64,000 nucleotides of DNA from Celeribacter halophilus (GCF_900114135.1 NZ_FORY01000003.1:1-64000); one strand, 5' to 3'; positions 53,727 through 64,000 are shown, numbered from the stretch's first letter. Notes: generated by a model not told the origin, from the letters alone. A program made the numbers and translations.

Positions 53727-55720
53727 ACGGCGGCTCCTTTCGCCTCGGTTGCCGCGACCTCATCCACAGGGATGTAGTAATCGCGTTTGTAGTTGAAGGT
53801 ATGGGCAATCCCGAGACCGATCATGCCGACGAAGGTGATGATCGCCAGCCACCAGATATACCAGACCATGGCAAAGCCGAAGGCCAGAGACAGCGCCGAG
53901 ATCAGCACGCCAGTGGCGGTGCCCTTCGGCATGTGGATCGGCTTGAAGTTGTCCTTCGGCCATGTGAACCCCTGTTGCTTCATCGTCCAGAAGGCTTCGC
54001 GGCCAGAGACCTGAAGATCGAACGGGAAGTTGTAGGGGGCTGGGGGAGATTGGGTGGCCCATTCAAGCGTGCGCGCATCCCACGGGTCGTTGCCAACACG
54101 GTTTTCGTTGCGATCACGGATCGAGACGTAGAAGTTCATGAAGGTACACAGAATGCCCATCAGGATCAGCAATGCGCCGAAGCCTGCGACGATGAAATAG
54201 GGCTGCCAGCCGGCATCCGGATAGGAGTTCATCCGGCGTGTCACGCCCATGAGACCCAGCGCATAGAGCGGCATGAAGGCAAAGTAGAAGCCTGTCAGCC
54301 AGAACCAGAAGCTGCGCTTGCCCCATTTGTCGGACATTTTGAAGCCGAAGGCTTTCGGCCACCAGTAGCTCACCGCCGCATAGACGGCAAAGACCACGCC
54401 GCCGATGATCACGTTATGGAAGTGCGCGATCAGGAAGAGCGTGTTGTGCAACTGGAAGTCCACAGGCGGCACAGCCAGAAGCACACCGGTCATGCCACCG
54501 ATGGTGAAGGTGACAAGGAAGCCGATGGTCCAGAGCATCGGAACTTCGAGACGCACACGGCCTTTATACATGGTGAACAGCCAGTTGAAGATCTTCACCC
54601 CTGTCGGAATGGAGATGATCATCGTCGTGATCCCGAAGAAGGTGTTCACGCTGGCGCCAGAGCCCATGGTAAAGAAGTGGTGCAGCCAGACGACGAAGGA
54701 CAGGACCATGATACAGGCGGTGGCCCAGACCATCGTTTTATATCCGAAGATCGGCTTGCCGGAGAAGGTCGAGACGATCTCCGAGAAAATCCCGAAGCAG
54801 GGGATGATCAGGATGTAGACTTCAGGGTGACCCCAGATCCAGATCAGGTTGATATACATCATCGCGTTCCCACCAAAGTCATTGGTGAAGAAGTGGAAGT
54901 CTGCATAACGGTCCAGTGTCAGAAGCGCGAGAGTTGCGGTCAGCACGGGGAAGGCGACAACGATCAGGACGTTGGTGATCAGCGCGGTCCATGTGAAGAT
55001 CGGCATCTCCATGAGCTTCATGCCCGGAGCGCGCATCTTGAGCACCGTGGCGATCAGGTTGATACCCGACAGCGTGGTGCCGATGCCTGCGATCTGCAAG
55101 GCCCAGAGGTAGTAATCCATCCCCGGTCCGGTTGAATAACTCGACCCTGACAAGGGCGGGAAGGCGAGCCAGCCAACGCGGGCAAATTCCCCGACGAAAA
55201 GCGAGATATTGACCAGCAACGCCCCGGATACGGTCATCCAGAAGGAGAAGTTGTTCAGGAAGGGGAAGGCCACGTCACGCGCGCCGATCTGCATCGGCAT
55301 GACGTAGTTCATCACACCGGTGACGAAAGGCATGGCCACAAAGAAGATCATGATCACACCGTGGGCGGTGAAGACCTGATCATAGTGGTGAGGCGGAAGC
55401 CAGCCTTCGGAACCGCCTGCGGCCATCGCCTGTTGGGCGCGCATCATCAGTGCATCGGCAAAACCGCGCACCAGCATGACAAAGCCGAGCACCATATACA
55501 TGATGCCGATTTTCTTGTGGTCGACCGACACAACCCAGTCGCGCCACAAGGGCCCCCAGAGTTTGAAGTAGGTCATCAGGATCAGAACCGCGAGCCCTCC
55601 CAAGGCGACACCCGCAAATGTCGCGACCAGAATGGGTTCGTGATAGGGAATCCAGTCGAGCGTCAGACGCCCGAAGATCGGCGAGAAAGTCTCCGCCGGT
55701 TGAACATGTGCGTTAGCCAT
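53723..55720 (-). CDS. cyoB: Cytochrome o ubiquinol oxidase subunit I
   Basis: A 665-residue catalytic subunit with about fifteen helices that binds the low-spin heme and the heme-copper centre, reduces oxygen and pumps protons. Recognisable parts are [12 protein letters not shown] (low-spin heme ligand), [14 protein letters not shown] (copper ligand and the Tyr cross-link) and WLHHFFTMG (two further copper ligands). The ATG at 55720 was chosen as the family begins MANAHVQP; an upstream frame to 55774 lies inside cyoA. Confidence 0.95.
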   Translation of the reverse strand: MANAHVQPAETFSPIFGRLTLDWIPYHEPILVATFAGVALGGLAVLILMTYFKLWGPLWRDWVVSVDHKKIGIMYMVLGFVMLVRGFADALMMRAQQAMAAGGSEGWLPPHHYDQVFTAHGVIMIFFVAMPFVTGVMNYVMPMQIGARDVAFPFLNNFSFWMTVSGALLVNISLFVGEFARVGWLAFPPLSGSSYSTGPGMDYYLWALQIAGIGTTLSGINLIATVLKMRAPGMKLMEMPIFTWTALITNVLIVVAFPVLTATLALLTLDRYADFHFFTNDFGGNAMMYINLIWIWGHPEVYILIIPCFGIFSEIVSTFSGKPIFGYKTMVWATACIMVLSFVVWLHHFFTMGSGASVNTFFGITTMIISIPTGVKIFNWLFTMYKGRVRLEVPMLWTIGFLVTFTIGGMTGVLLAVPPVDFQLHNTLFLIAHFHNVIIGGVVFAVYAAVSYWWPKAFGFKMSDKWGKRSFWFWLTGFYFAFMPLYALGLMGVTRRMNSYPDAGWQPYFIVAGFGALLILMGILCTFMNFYVSIRDRNENRVGNDPWDARTLEWATQSPPAPYNFPFDLQVSGREAFWTMKQQGFTWPKDNFKPIHMPKGTATGVLISALSLAFGFAMVWYIWWLAIITFVGMIGLGIAHTFNYKRDYYIPVDEVAATEAKGAAV

Positions 55721-56855
55721 TGTTTTTCTTCTCCGCGAAGACGAAATCCGGGCTACAGATTGCGTCAGGGTCATTCCAGAAGGCTTCGTGGAAGGCCTTC
55801 ACTTCAACATCTGGAAGCTCGATCAAGTTGCCGAAACCGTCGATGGTGCGGGCGCGGTCATAGCTGTAGGCGCTTGCATTCGGGATGCCCTCGATGCCGC
55901 CGCCGCCCAGTTCGTCCTGCATCATCATGTGACCCATGCAGACCTTACCGTCTTCGACACACAGTTCGACGATGCGCCGGAACAGTGCGTCTTCAACAGA
56001 GCCGTAGTATCTCACCGGCTCGTCAATGGTCGGCTTTTCAAGCTCCAGATAGCTGGTCCGGTCAAGCGTCGCGCCCTTGGCTTTCACATCCGTGATCCAT
56101 GCGTTGAAATCCTCGTCGGACATCGACAGCGTATCGAAGGTCATGTGCGAGAACCCCGGACCGGAGTAATGCGCCGAACGGCCCGGGAAGGTGCCGGTCT
56201 CGTCCGCGATCAGGTGGAGTTTCGTCTCCATGCCGGCCATCGAGTAGACCATGCCGCCGAGCGCGGGGATCGACAGCGTGTTCATCACGGTCGAAGAGGT
56301 CAGGGAGAAATTCACCGGACGTCCTTCGGGGATTGCCAGTTCGTTGACCGAGGCCACGCCGAATTCCGGATAGATGAACAGCCATTTCCAATCCAGCGAC
56401 ACCGCCTGAACTTCGACCGGAGCGCCGGCTTCGAGGTGATCGAGCGGTGCGTAGGGGTCGAGCCGGTGGGTATAGACATAGGTGAAATACCCGAGCGCGA
56501 TGATGATCAGGATCGGGACGCCCCAGATGACGACTTCGATCTTGTTGGAATGTTCGAAGGTCGGATCATAATCCGACGTATCGTCCCGGTCGGCGCGGTA
56601 TTTCAGCGGGAAATACACGGCCATTATCAACACCGGAATGATGACGATGAGCATAAGAAGGGTCGAGATGATCAACAGGTTGCGTTGTTGATCCCCGACC
56701 CAGCCCTGCGGTGAAAGTACATGGTACTGACACCCGGACAGCGCAAATGCGCTGGCAAGTGCCAGCAGGAGGGTCCTGAGTCTAAGCAATGTGCGTGCCT
56801 TTATTTTTTCCGGTCGTGCCGACGCCTCTTTTGAGGTCGCCGACACGCCGACCAC
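55713..56855 (-). CDS. cyoA: Cytochrome o ubiquinol oxidase subunit II (lipoprotein)
   Basis: A lipoprotein subunit of up to 380 residues. A hydrophobic leader ends in the lipobox FALSGC. Two helices anchor the periplasmic cupredoxin domain, which lacks the CuA ligand set, as expected for a quinol oxidase. The GTG at 56855 has no good ribosome binding site; a TTG at 56789 would place the lipobox in a normal leader of about 20 residues and is a strong alternative. It heads the cyoABCD-surf1 operon. No cyoE (heme O synthase) gene is linked. Confidence 0.9.
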   Translation of the reverse strand: MVGVSATSKEASARPEKIKARTLLRLRTLLLALASAFALSGCQYHVLSPQGWVGDQQRNLLIISTLLMLIVIIPVLIMAVYFPLKYRADRDDTSDYDPTFEHSNKIEVVIWGVPILIIIALGYFTYVYTHRLDPYAPLDHLEAGAPVEVQAVSLDWKWLFIYPEFGVASVNELAIPEGRPVNFSLTSSTVMNTLSIPALGGMVYSMAGMETKLHLIADETGTFPGRSAHYSGPGFSHMTFDTLSMSDEDFNAWITDVKAKGATLDRTSYLELEKPTIDEPVRYYGSVEDALFRRIVELCVEDGKVCMGHMMMQDELGGGGIEGIPNASAYSYDRARTIDGFGNLIELPDVEVKAFHEAFWNDPDAICSPDFVFAEKKNNG

Positions 56856-57001
56856 GAGTTTGTGAGGAGGGGCTACGCCTGTCCGCGCCGAGTCTCACCG
56901 CGACGCATTGACGCACTGCAGCAATTTCCTAAGATTTTTGTCAGCGCTCACAGGGATTTGATTGAAAACTATGCAGCAGCGGGCGGTGCTGTGCATAAAT
57001 A

Positions 57002-57050
57002 ATAGCCCCCTTGAAACCGCCTGTGGCTGTGCGGTGTTCTAGGGGGCTAT
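57002..57050 (-). terminator. Long hairpin downstream of the DUF455 gene
   Basis: ATAGCCCCCT at 57002-57011 pairs perfectly with AGGGGGCTAT at 57041-57050, and an inner ACCGC/GCGGT stem adds a second arm. On the minus strand it is followed by TATTTATG, so it probably ends the bcp-DUF455 transcript; a structured regulatory RNA is not excluded. Between it and cyoA (56856-57001) only the cyo promoter region is expected; no clear boxes were seen. Confidence 0.6.
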
Positions 57051-57093
57051 CATGGAGAGAGCGAAAAAGAATCCGGCTTAGAGGCTGGCGCTC

Positions 57094-57921
57094 TCAGCTC
57101 CACGCTGGCGGCAGTTCATCCGCAAGCGGCCAGTAGAAATCCGGCGGCATACCGGCCTCGGCGCGTTTTTCCTCGTTGAAGGGCGGTTTGGTGCCGCCGG
57201 GAAAATAACGCCGAACGAGGGCGTGAAACTCGTCCTTCGGATCAATGCCGTCGCGCCCGCACAGGAAATTGAACCATTTGGCGCCATAGGCCACATGGCC
57301 GACCTCTTCGGCGTAGATCACTTCAAGCGCGTTCACCGTCTCGGGGTCTTTGGCATTCTGGAAAATCCGGATCATGCCCGGCGTCACATCAAGCCCGCGT
57401 GCCTCCAGCACCATTGGCACAACCGCCAGCCGTCCCATGATGTCCTCTGCCGTATCTTCCGCCGCGCGCCACATGCCTGCGTGGGCCGGTAGATCGCCGT
57501 AGAAAGAGTCGAGAGCTTCGAGCCGGTCACAGACCAGATTGAAATGCTTGCTTTCCTCGTCCGCCGATTTGACCCAGTCGTCGTAAAAACCGAGTGGCAT
57601 GTCGATATGTGTAAAGCGTGCGACCAGATCCCAATGCAAATCCACCGCATTGAGTTCGATATGTGCAATTGCGTGCAGGATCGCCTTGCGCCCTTCAGGA
57701 GAGCCGGGCTTGCGACGCGGCACATCGCGCGGGCTTAAAAGCTCCGGTTGCGCGGGGCGTGCGGGCTGCATCGGCGGGGTGGCTGTGCCAATTGCAATCG
57801 GCGTCCCTGCGTCACGGTTCTCGCGCCACATGGCGGCGTATTTATGCGACAGCGCGGTTTTCTCGCGACCGTCCGCAGTGCGCAATACCGCATCGGCCAT
57901 CTCTGCAAGAGTCAGGCTCAT
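57094..57921 (-). CDS. DUF455 ferritin-like protein
   Basis: A 275-residue protein of the DUF455 family with a ferritin-like four-helix fold. Glutamates and histidines placed for a di-iron site are seen in HAIAHIELNAVDLHWD, SADEESKHFNLV and EVIYAEEVGHVAYG. The function of the family is unsettled; a di-iron oxygenase or oxidase is plausible. It overlaps the bcp stop codon by four bases, linking it to peroxide defence. Confidence 0.85.
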   Translation of the reverse strand: MSLTLAEMADAVLRTADGREKTALSHKYAAMWRENRDAGTPIAIGTATPPMQPARPAQPELLSPRDVPRRKPGSPEGRKAILHAIAHIELNAVDLHWDLVARFTHIDMPLGFYDDWVKSADEESKHFNLVCDRLEALDSFYGDLPAHAGMWRAAEDTAEDIMGRLAVVPMVLEARGLDVTPGMIRIFQNAKDPETVNALEVIYAEEVGHVAYGAKWFNFLCGRDGIDPKDEFHALVRRYFPGGTKPPFNEEKRAEAGMPPDFYWPLADELPPAWS

Positions 57922-58376
57922 GATGTCGCGGCCTCAAGCACCTCTGCGGCATGTCCCGCGACTTTCACCTTGGGCCAGACTTTTTCGACCTTGCCCTCCT
58001 CATCAATGAGATAGGTGGTGCGGACGATGCCCCAGAACGTCTTGCCATACATCTTTTTCTCGGCCCAGACCCCGTAAGCTTCGCAAACACCGCCGTTTTC
58101 ATCGGACAGCAGTGGGATGGACAGATCGTGCTTGGCGCAGAAATTCTCGTGTTTCTTCACGGAATCTTTGGAAATCCCGAAGACAGTGATGTCAGCGGCC
58201 TCGAATTGCGGCTTCAACGCGGTAAAGTCCAGCGCCTCGGTGGTGCAGCCGGGGGTGTTGTCTTTCGGGTAGAAATACAGGACCACTTTCCGTCCGCGCA
58301 GTTCGGACAGGGTGATATCTGATCCGCCATCGCGGGGCAGGGTGAAATCGGGGGCGGGGGTGCCAAGCTCAAGCAT
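57918..58376 (-). CDS. bcp: Thiol peroxidase Bcp (PrxQ)
   Basis: A 152-residue peroxiredoxin that reduces peroxides with thioredoxin. The peroxidatic Cys44 is in NTPGCTTEAL. The resolving cysteine usually found five residues later is leucine here, so the enzyme would need another cysteine (for example in NFCAKH) or an external thiol. The ATG at 58376 has GAGGGAAA upstream; the ATG at 58391 lies before that signal and was rejected. Confidence 0.92.
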   Translation of the reverse strand: MLELGTPAPDFTLPRDGGSDITLSELRGRKVVLYFYPKDNTPGCTTEALDFTALKPQFEAADITVFGISKDSVKKHENFCAKHDLSIPLLSDENGGVCEAYGVWAEKKMYGKTFWGIVRTTYLIDEEGKVEKVWPKVKVAGHAAEVLEAATS

Positions 58377-58580
58377 GTGTGTTTCCCTCATCTGCTCATG
58401 AAGCGTTTCGCGAAAGACCAGAGACCGGATTTTCGGGAAACGCTGTGTAACCTATGGACGCCTTAATCATTTCGCAATCACCTTGTGGTCAAGTCCGGTG
58501 CGACAGGCTTTTATCCGCTGCTCGCGCAGTTTACGCGTTGCAGAGGCTTTCGGTTTCGTTTTAGGCCGCTTTACGACAAG

Positions 58581-61500
58581 ATGAAACCGATCCGACCCGA
58601 GATCGTGACGAACAGAGCAGCCGAGATGACGGAGCCCCGCGCCCAAGACATTATGAAAGAGGATGCGCCGCCGCAGGATGTGGAGACGCTCCCCGAACGC
58701 AAACGCCGCCCGACGCATCATGTGATCGGCTTCTGGACGCTTGGCTTCATCCTTGTGCTGACGGTGTTCGCGGGGCTTGCGGTATTGGCCTTCACGGGGC
58801 GCGAGATCACCTTTCCCGATGCGATCACCGCCCGGATCGAGGGCAAGCTGAATAGCGACTTGAACGGGCCGCAGGTCTCCATCGGCCAGATCGTCGCCAT
58901 TGTAGATCGTCATTTTGTGCCCCGAGTCACGGCGCGCAATGTCGGGCTGATCGACGCCACGGGGGCCGAGATCGCCGTTCTCAACGAATTGCGGGCGGTC
59001 CTGTCGAAAGAGGCGCTCAAGGCCCGTCGCCTTCGGCCCGACACGCTGCGGTTGTCCGGGGCCCAAATCACTGTGCGGCGCAGCAAGGACGGGTCTTTCG
59101 CGCTGGATTTCGGCGGTGCGCAACGGGTGTTCGGCTCAGGCGCGGAAGTGCTCGAAGCGATTGATCAAGCGTTTTCCGCCGATCCCCTCTCTGATATCTC
59201 ACGGGTCGAGGCGCGGGAGGTGACCGTTTCTCTGGAGGACGCGCGTTCCGACCGGATCTGGCAGGCGACGGATGCCGCGATCACCTTGCTCAATACCGAC
59301 GAGAACATCGACATTACATTGAACTTCGAGCTGTTCAACGGCACCGAAGACCTTGCGGAAATCGAGTTGGGTTTTGCCTCGCAAAAGGGCTCTTTGGCCT
59401 CGACCATTGCCCTGAATATGGAGCGCGCTCCGGCGCAGGATTTCGCCCTGCAAAGCCCGACCCTGTCCTTTTTGTCCGTGGTTGATGCGCCGGTCTCGGC
59501 CGCGATGCGGGCGGAGTTCGGCACGGATGGAGAGTTGACCGAATATACCGGCTCTCTGGCCTTCGATCCCGGTCAGATCGTGGCTGGCGCAGGGGCGGAA
59601 CCGCTCGCTTTTGAGGGGGGCAAAGGTTATTTTGACTATGATCCCGCGAACAAGCGCATCAATTTTCCGGAATTGCGGCTGGCGACAGATGTCCTAGAGG
59701 TCACGGGCAGCGGACAGGTTCTGCTGGGCGATTTCGACGGGTCGTGGCCGCAGAGTTTCACCGGCCAATGGAACGTGTCGGATTTGCGCATTGCGCCGGA
59801 GGGCGTGTTCGACGCGCCTTTGGTATTCGATCAGGCGGCGGTTGATGCCAAGCTGCGGCTCAATCCCTTCACGCTGGAGGTCGGCCAGTTCGATTTGGCG
59901 CAAGGGGATCTGTGGCTGCGCGGAAAGGGCCGTGCGGAAGCCGGCCCCGAGGGCTGGACCGCCGCACTTGATCTCTCTGTTGATGAAATGACCATTTCGG
60001 AGCTTCTTGCGCTCTGGCCTCCGGCGGCGATTGAGAAAACCCGCGCATGGATGGCGGATAATATTCATGAAGCGACCTATCACGACCTCGACGTTGCGCT
60101 GCGCTTTGCTCCGGGACAGGCACGGCCAGTTCTGGCGATGGATTGGGCCTTTGACGGTCTCGATATGCGCTACATGAAAGCCCTGCCGGAGCTTGAAGGC
60201 GGACACGGCTATGGCGCGATTTTCGGCTCGGCCATGACCGTGACGGTCGAAGGCGGGCAGATCGAGGCTCCGTCCGGCGGCGCGGTTGATGTGGCGGGCA
60301 CGGTGCTGCGCATCCCCGACATCTATGTGAAACCCGCACGTCTCGAGGTGGGGCTGAAAACCCGCTCTACGGTGGAGGCGGGGCTGGCGATGGTGGCTGG
60401 TCCGCCCTTCAATGCGCTGCGCGATTCCACCTTTGGCGCGGATGTGGCCGAGGGGAAGGCGGAATTGCGTGGCCAGATCGGTTTCCCGCTGGTCCCCAAG
60501 GTGATGTTCGAGGATGTGAACTTTCTGCTGCACGGCCGGTTGAGCAACGTCCGCTCCGATCAGCTTATGGCCGGACAGGTCTTGAGTGCGGATCAACTGG
60601 CGCTGACGATGGACCCGTCGGGCCTGTCGATTGCAGGCGCCGCGCGGGTGGGCACGGCGCAGATGTCCGGCCAGTGGCGCAAGAATTTCGGCCCCGAGCA
60701 CAAGGGGAAATCCGACATTATCGGACAGGCGCGGATCAATCAGGCGCTGTTTGACACGTTTAACATCAGCCTGCCCAAAGGCATGGTATCGGGGGAGACG
60801 GATGCCGCGCTGACGGTGGCGCTGCGCAAGGGGCAGCCCCCCGCTTTTGAGATGAGTTCCGACCTTTCGGGGCTGCGCCTGTCGTTTGCGCCAGTGAGCT
60901 ATGGCAAACCGGCGGGGACGCGCGGCAGTCTGACACTTAAAGGCACGGCTGGGCCAAGGCCGGAGATCACAGAGTTTACGCTCTCAGGCGCGGGGCTGAC
61001 GGCGTCGGGCGGACGTGTGACCATGACGCCAGCGGGACAGTTCGACCGGTTGAGCTTCGGACGTGTCCGGTTGAACAACTGGTTCGACGGGCCTTTGGCG
61101 GTCGTAGGACAAGGCGCGGGCAACCCTGTGAAGGTGGAGATCGGCGGCGGAACGCTTGATCTGTCGCGTGCGCAATTTGGCGGTGCGGGGTCCAGTCAGG
61201 GGGCGAAATCAGTGCCGATCGAAGCGCAACTGGATCGATTGGTGATTTCCGAGGGGCTGAGCCTCGACGGGTTTTCCGCAAAGCTGGCCACGCGTGCAGA
61301 CGGGGTGACAGGCTCGTTTCGCGGGCGGCTCAACGGCACCGCCGAGATGACCGGCACGCTGCGCCCCGGTGTCTACGGGCCGACGATCACCGCCAGTTCG
61401 CAGGATGCGGGGGCGGTGGTGACCGCCACGGGTGTTCTGGAGCGCGCCTCCGGCGGGGTGCTGAATCTCAGCCTGACCGCCTTGCCCGAGGAGGACAGTT

Positions 61501-61952
61501 TTGACGGGCGCGTGACCATCGAGGATATCCGCGTGCAATCCGCGCCCTCTCTGGCGGAGCTTTTGTCGGCGATTTCTGTGGTCGGGATGATCGAACAGAT
61601 GACCGGCGGGGGTGGTCTTTTGTTCACCCATGCCCAGAGCGACTTTGTCCTCAAACCCGGACGTCTGACGGTCAAGGCCGGCTCTGCCGAAGGCCCGTCT
61701 CTTGGCATCACCATGGAAGGGCTCTATGACAGCGTCGCAGGGACTTTGGATATGCAGGGCGTGGTCTCCCCGATCTATTTCGTCAATGCTTTGGGGCAGG
61801 TTGTGGCGCGCAAGGGCGAGGGGCTTTTCGGCTTCACCTATACGCTCAAGGGCGATGCCAAAGACCCGTCCGTGGGTGTAAACCCGCTCTCTCTTTTCAC
61901 GCCGGGCGCGTTGCGGGATATTTTCCGCAAGAAACCCGCAGGTGATCAATAA
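58581..61952 (+). CDS. Large AsmA/YhdP-like envelope protein (DUF3971-type)
   Basis: A protein of about 1123 residues. A cytoplasmic start of some 40-50 residues is followed by one membrane helix (FWTLGFILVLTVFAGLAVLAF) and a very long periplasmic part rich in beta strands, ending in an AsmA-like C-terminal domain (GLLFTHAQSDFVLKPGRL, YDSVAGTLDMQGVVSP). Relatives such as YhdP, TamB and AsmA form hydrophobic-groove bridges that move phospholipids between membranes. Three starts are possible (58485, 58581 and 58626); the middle ATG was taken, with ATG 58626 about equally likely. It stands alone, divergent from bcp. Confidence 0.82.
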   Translation: MKPIRPEIVTNRAAEMTEPRAQDIMKEDAPPQDVETLPERKRRPTHHVIGFWTLGFILVLTVFAGLAVLAFTGREITFPDAITARIEGKLNSDLNGPQVSIGQIVAIVDRHFVPRVTARNVGLIDATGAEIAVLNELRAVLSKEALKARRLRPDTLRLSGAQITVRRSKDGSFALDFGGAQRVFGSGAEVLEAIDQAFSADPLSDISRVEAREVTVSLEDARSDRIWQATDAAITLLNTDENIDITLNFELFNGTEDLAEIELGFASQKGSLASTIALNMERAPAQDFALQSPTLSFLSVVDAPVSAAMRAEFGTDGELTEYTGSLAFDPGQIVAGAGAEPLAFEGGKGYFDYDPANKRINFPELRLATDVLEVTGSGQVLLGDFDGSWPQSFTGQWNVSDLRIAPEGVFDAPLVFDQAAVDAKLRLNPFTLEVGQFDLAQGDLWLRGKGRAEAGPEGWTAALDLSVDEMTISELLALWPPAAIEKTRAWMADNIHEATYHDLDVALRFAPGQARPVLAMDWAFDGLDMRYMKALPELEGGHGYGAIFGSAMTVTVEGGQIEAPSGGAVDVAGTVLRIPDIYVKPARLEVGLKTRSTVEAGLAMVAGPPFNALRDSTFGADVAEGKAELRGQIGFPLVPKVMFEDVNFLLHGRLSNVRSDQLMAGQVLSADQLALTMDPSGLSIAGAARVGTAQMSGQWRKNFGPEHKGKSDIIGQARINQALFDTFNISLPKGMVSGETDAALTVALRKGQPPAFEMSSDLSGLRLSFAPVSYGKPAGTRGSLTLKGTAGPRPEITEFTLSGAGLTASGGRVTMTPAGQFDRLSFGRVRLNNWFDGPLAVVGQGAGNPVKVEIGGGTLDLSRAQFGGAGSSQGAKSVPIEAQLDRLVISEGLSLDGFSAKLATRADGVTGSFRGRLNGTAEMTGTLRPGVYGPTITASSQDAGAVVTATGVLERASGGVLNLSLTALPEEDSFDGRVTIEDIRVQSAPSLAELLSAISVVGMIEQMTGGGGLLFTHAQSDFVLKPGRLTVKAGSAEGPSLGITMEGLYDSVAGTLDMQGVVSPIYFVNALGQVVARKGEGLFGFTYTLKGDAKDPSVGVNPLSLFTPGALRDIFRKKPAGDQ

Positions 61953-61994
61953 AACGGTGCCCGCATATGGGCGACCCAATAAGCTGAGGCTCTC

Positions 61995-63068
61995 ATGAAA
62001 CTGTCCGATTTCGATTTCGACCTGCCCGAGGCGCTGATCGCCACACGTCCTGCCAAGCCGCGGTCTTCGGCAAGGCTTCTGGTGGCCACGCCCACGCGGA
62101 TGGTCGATGGGTATGTGACCGATCTTCTGGAGTGGTTCCAACCAGGGGACCGTCTGGTGCTCAATGATACGAAAGTGCTGCCCGCGCGGCTTTCCGGCAA
62201 ACGCGGGCGCGACACGGCGCAGGGCTATCAGGAGGCGAAGATTGAGGTCACGCTTCTGGAGCCGCAAGCCGAGGCGGGCCATGACAGGATGGTCTGGCGG
62301 GCGTTGATCAAGCCGCTGAAAAAGATCAAGGAAGGCGAGGTGGTGCGCTTTTCCGACGATCTCTCCGCCACTTTGATTGCCAAGGAAGACGGCGAGGCAG
62401 TGGTGGCCTTCAACCTCACGGGCGAGGATTTCGACAAGGCGCTGGCAGAGGCGGGGTCCATGCCCTTGCCGCCCTATATCGAAGCCAAGCGCAAGGCCGA
62501 TGCGCAGGATAAGGAAGATTATCAAACCGTCTGGGCGCGCAACATGGGAGCCGTGGCGGCGCCGACCGCTTCGCTTCATTTTGACGAGCCTTTGTTGAAA
62601 GCCCTGCAAGAGAAAGGTGTCGAGTTCACCTATGTGACGCTGCATGTGGGGGCAGGGACGTTTTTGCCGGTGAAGGTCGATGATGTCTCCCAGCATAAGA
62701 TGCATTCGGAATGGGGCGAGGTCTCGGAAGGGGCGGCACGCGAGATCAACGCGACAAAGGCGTGTGGCGGGCGGGTGATCCCTGTGGGCACCACGGCGCT
62801 ACGCCTGATCGAAAGCGCGGCCCCCACCAAGGGCGAGATCGCACCGTTTCTGGGCGAGACCGACATTTTCATCAAACCGGGCTATGCGTTCCGGATGGCG
62901 GATGCGCTGATGACCAATTTCCACCTGCCCAAAAGCACGCTCCTGATGTTGGTCTCCGCACTCATGGGGCGTGAGCGGATGCGGGAGGTTTATGATCACG
63001 CGGTCGCGGAAAGCTATCGCTTTTTCTCCTACGGGGATGCGTCGCTTCTGTTGCCGCACGAGGCGTAA
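61995..63068 (+). CDS. queA: S-adenosylmethionine:tRNA ribosyltransferase-isomerase QueA
   Basis: A 357-residue enzyme of queuosine synthesis that transfers the ribosyl part of S-adenosylmethionine to 7-aminomethyl-7-deazaguanine in tRNA, giving epoxyqueuosine. Family parts are [18 protein letters not shown] at the start, [20 protein letters not shown]-like [13 protein letters not shown] and the C-terminal [18 protein letters not shown]. The length is normal. No other queuosine gene is next to it. Confidence 0.95.
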   Translation: MKLSDFDFDLPEALIATRPAKPRSSARLLVATPTRMVDGYVTDLLEWFQPGDRLVLNDTKVLPARLSGKRGRDTAQGYQEAKIEVTLLEPQAEAGHDRMVWRALIKPLKKIKEGEVVRFSDDLSATLIAKEDGEAVVAFNLTGEDFDKALAEAGSMPLPPYIEAKRKADAQDKEDYQTVWARNMGAVAAPTASLHFDEPLLKALQEKGVEFTYVTLHVGAGTFLPVKVDDVSQHKMHSEWGEVSEGAAREINATKACGGRVIPVGTTALRLIESAAPTKGEIAPFLGETDIFIKPGYAFRMADALMTNFHLPKSTLLMLVSALMGRERMREVYDHAVAESYRFFSYGDASLLLPHEA

Positions 63069-63148
63069 CACGGCGCGCCCGGAGGTTTTTCGCGGCACTG
63101 GCAACATCCGGTTTCCAAGCGCGCCCGAATCCCCATAGGGTCACCGCC

Positions 63149-64000
63149 ATGAATAAAGTGCTCACCTCCTCCGCGCCGTTGCTTCTCGGTATTCTTTTCC
63201 TGATGATCGGCAACGGTTTGCAGGGCACGCTTCTGGGTGTGCGCGGTGTGGCCGAAGGGTTTTCGACCCTTGAAATATCTATCGTTATGTCCGGCTATTT
63301 CGTGGGGTTTCTGGGCGGGTCACAGGCCACGCCACGTCTGATCCGGCGGGTGGGCCATGTGCGGGTCTTTGCGGCATTTGCCTCGTTTATCTCGGCCGCC
63401 CTCATCCTCTTCCCCGTTGTGGCCGATCCGTGGGTCTGGACAGGGCTGCGTGTCGCTTTGGGATTCTGTTTTTCCGGCGTTTACGTGACGGCGGAAAGCT
63501 GGCTCAACAATTCGACCACCAACGACCAGCGCGGCAAGCTCCTGTCGGCATATATGTTGGTGCAGACGCTCGGCATCATCATTTCCCAGTGGATCCTGTC
63601 GCAAGGTGATCCGTCGGGCTTTGTCCTCTTCATCATCCCTTCGGTGCTCGTGTCGATTTCCTTCGCGCCGATCCTTCTGTCGATCTCGCCTACACCCGCC
63701 TTCGAGACATCGAAGCCGCTGAGCCTCAAGGCCCTGTTCGAAATCTCGCCCTTGGGCTGCGTTGGTATGTTTCTTCTGGGCGGTGTCTTTGCCTCGCAAA
63801 TGGCGATGGCGGCGGTCTATGGCGGGCTGGCGGGGTTCTCGCTGGGACAGATTTCCGCCTTTGTGGCCGCGATCTATATCGGCGCTCTGGTCTGTCAGGT
63901 GCCGATTGGCTGGATGTCCGACCGCACCGACCGACGCATTGTGATTTGCGGTGTGGCTGCGGTGGGCAGCGTGGCCTGTGTCGCCGGAGCCCTGTTCGCG
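63149..64000 (+). CDS. MFS transporter (YcaD-like), cut by the window end
   Basis: The first 284 residues of a major facilitator superfamily transporter, open at the right edge. About eight helices are visible. The inter-helix loop RLIRRVGHVRVF after helix 2 and GWMSDRTDRR after helix 8 are the conserved MFS loop motifs. The AESWLNNSTTNDQRGKL segment is like the YcaD group of drug/small-molecule transporters. The ATG at 63149 lies 80 bases after queA. Substrate unknown. Confidence 0.85.
   Translation, partial: MNKVLTSSAPLLLGILFLMIGNGLQGTLLGVRGVAEGFSTLEISIVMSGYFVGFLGGSQATPRLIRRVGHVRVFAAFASFISAALILFPVVADPWVWTGLRVALGFCFSGVYVTAESWLNNSTTNDQRGKLLSAYMLVQTLGIIISQWILSQGDPSGFVLFIIPSVLVSISFAPILLSISPTPAFETSKPLSLKALFEISPLGCVGMFLLGGVFASQMAMAAVYGGLAGFSLGQISAFVAAIYIGALVCQVPIGWMSDRTDRRIVICGVAAVGSVACVAGALFA

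Noticed and set aside
51932-56855. aa3-type cytochrome c oxidase operon
   Set aside because: Subunit II lacks the CuA ligand set and is a lipoprotein, and subunit IV is CyoD, so it is a quinol oxidase.
1-64000. CRISPR arrays, tRNA or rRNA genes, and prophage
   Set aside because: No regular direct repeats, cloverleaf-like sequences, rRNA motifs or phage structural genes were noticed on reading; a dedicated scan was not possible.

Overview
The window is a stretch of alphaproteobacterial chromosome, most likely from the Rhodobacteraceae (Roseobacter group). The evidence is the high GC content with GTG and TTG starts, the conserved run dusB-ntrB-ntrC-ntrY-ntrX-trkA-trkH-hfq-hflX, an IspDF fusion, NtrC and NtrX proteins without the GAFTGA loop, and a cyoABCD operon with its own SURF1. 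No rRNA, tRNA, CRISPR array or prophage was seen.

Positions 1-25.6 kb are mostly core genes. An IS3-family element end cuts a DUF6456 gene just upstream of oxyR, which converges on a peroxiredoxin. Then come lipA, a THUMP RNA methyltransferase, a LysR regulator, hpt, a COQ10/RatA-like protein, a TauE/SafE permease, cinA-like/pgpA/ispDF, the nitrogen-regulation block, the Trk potassium system, hfq-hflX, a hexapeptide acetyltransferase and a penicillin-acylase family enzyme.

Positions 26.6-39.8 kb are the most interesting part. One strand carries eight genes with almost every junction overlapping by 4 bases: a receiver-PP2C phosphatase, a STAS protein, an RsbW-like kinase, a secreted DUF3131 protein, an acyltransferase-3 membrane protein, a cellulose-synthase-like GT2, a membrane-anchored DUF3131 protein, and a secreted protein with a peptidoglycan-binding-like end. 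Divergent from it lie an H-NOX heme sensor and a hybrid kinase with receiver and HPt domains. Next comes an outer-membrane barrel protein whose N-terminal domain resembles the last protein of the operon. My reading is a nitric-oxide-responsive phosphorelay feeding a partner switch that controls synthesis or export of an undescribed surface glycan.

Positions 40.2-51.6 kb form a hydroxyproline catabolic island: a proline-racemase-family dehydratase with a Ser/Thr active site, a RidA protein, a DadA-like oxidase, 4-hydroxyproline epimerase, a DapA-family deaminase, fused aconitase X, an XRE-cupin regulator, an Ldh-family pyrroline-carboxylate reductase and a polar amino acid ABC transporter. Together they could channel 4-hydroxyproline to 2-oxoglutarate semialdehyde and both 3-hydroxyprolines to proline.

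Positions 51.9-64 kb hold cyoABCD-surf1 (quinol oxidase), a DUF455 ferritin-like protein with bcp, a large AsmA-like protein, queA and the start of an MFS transporter cut by the window end.
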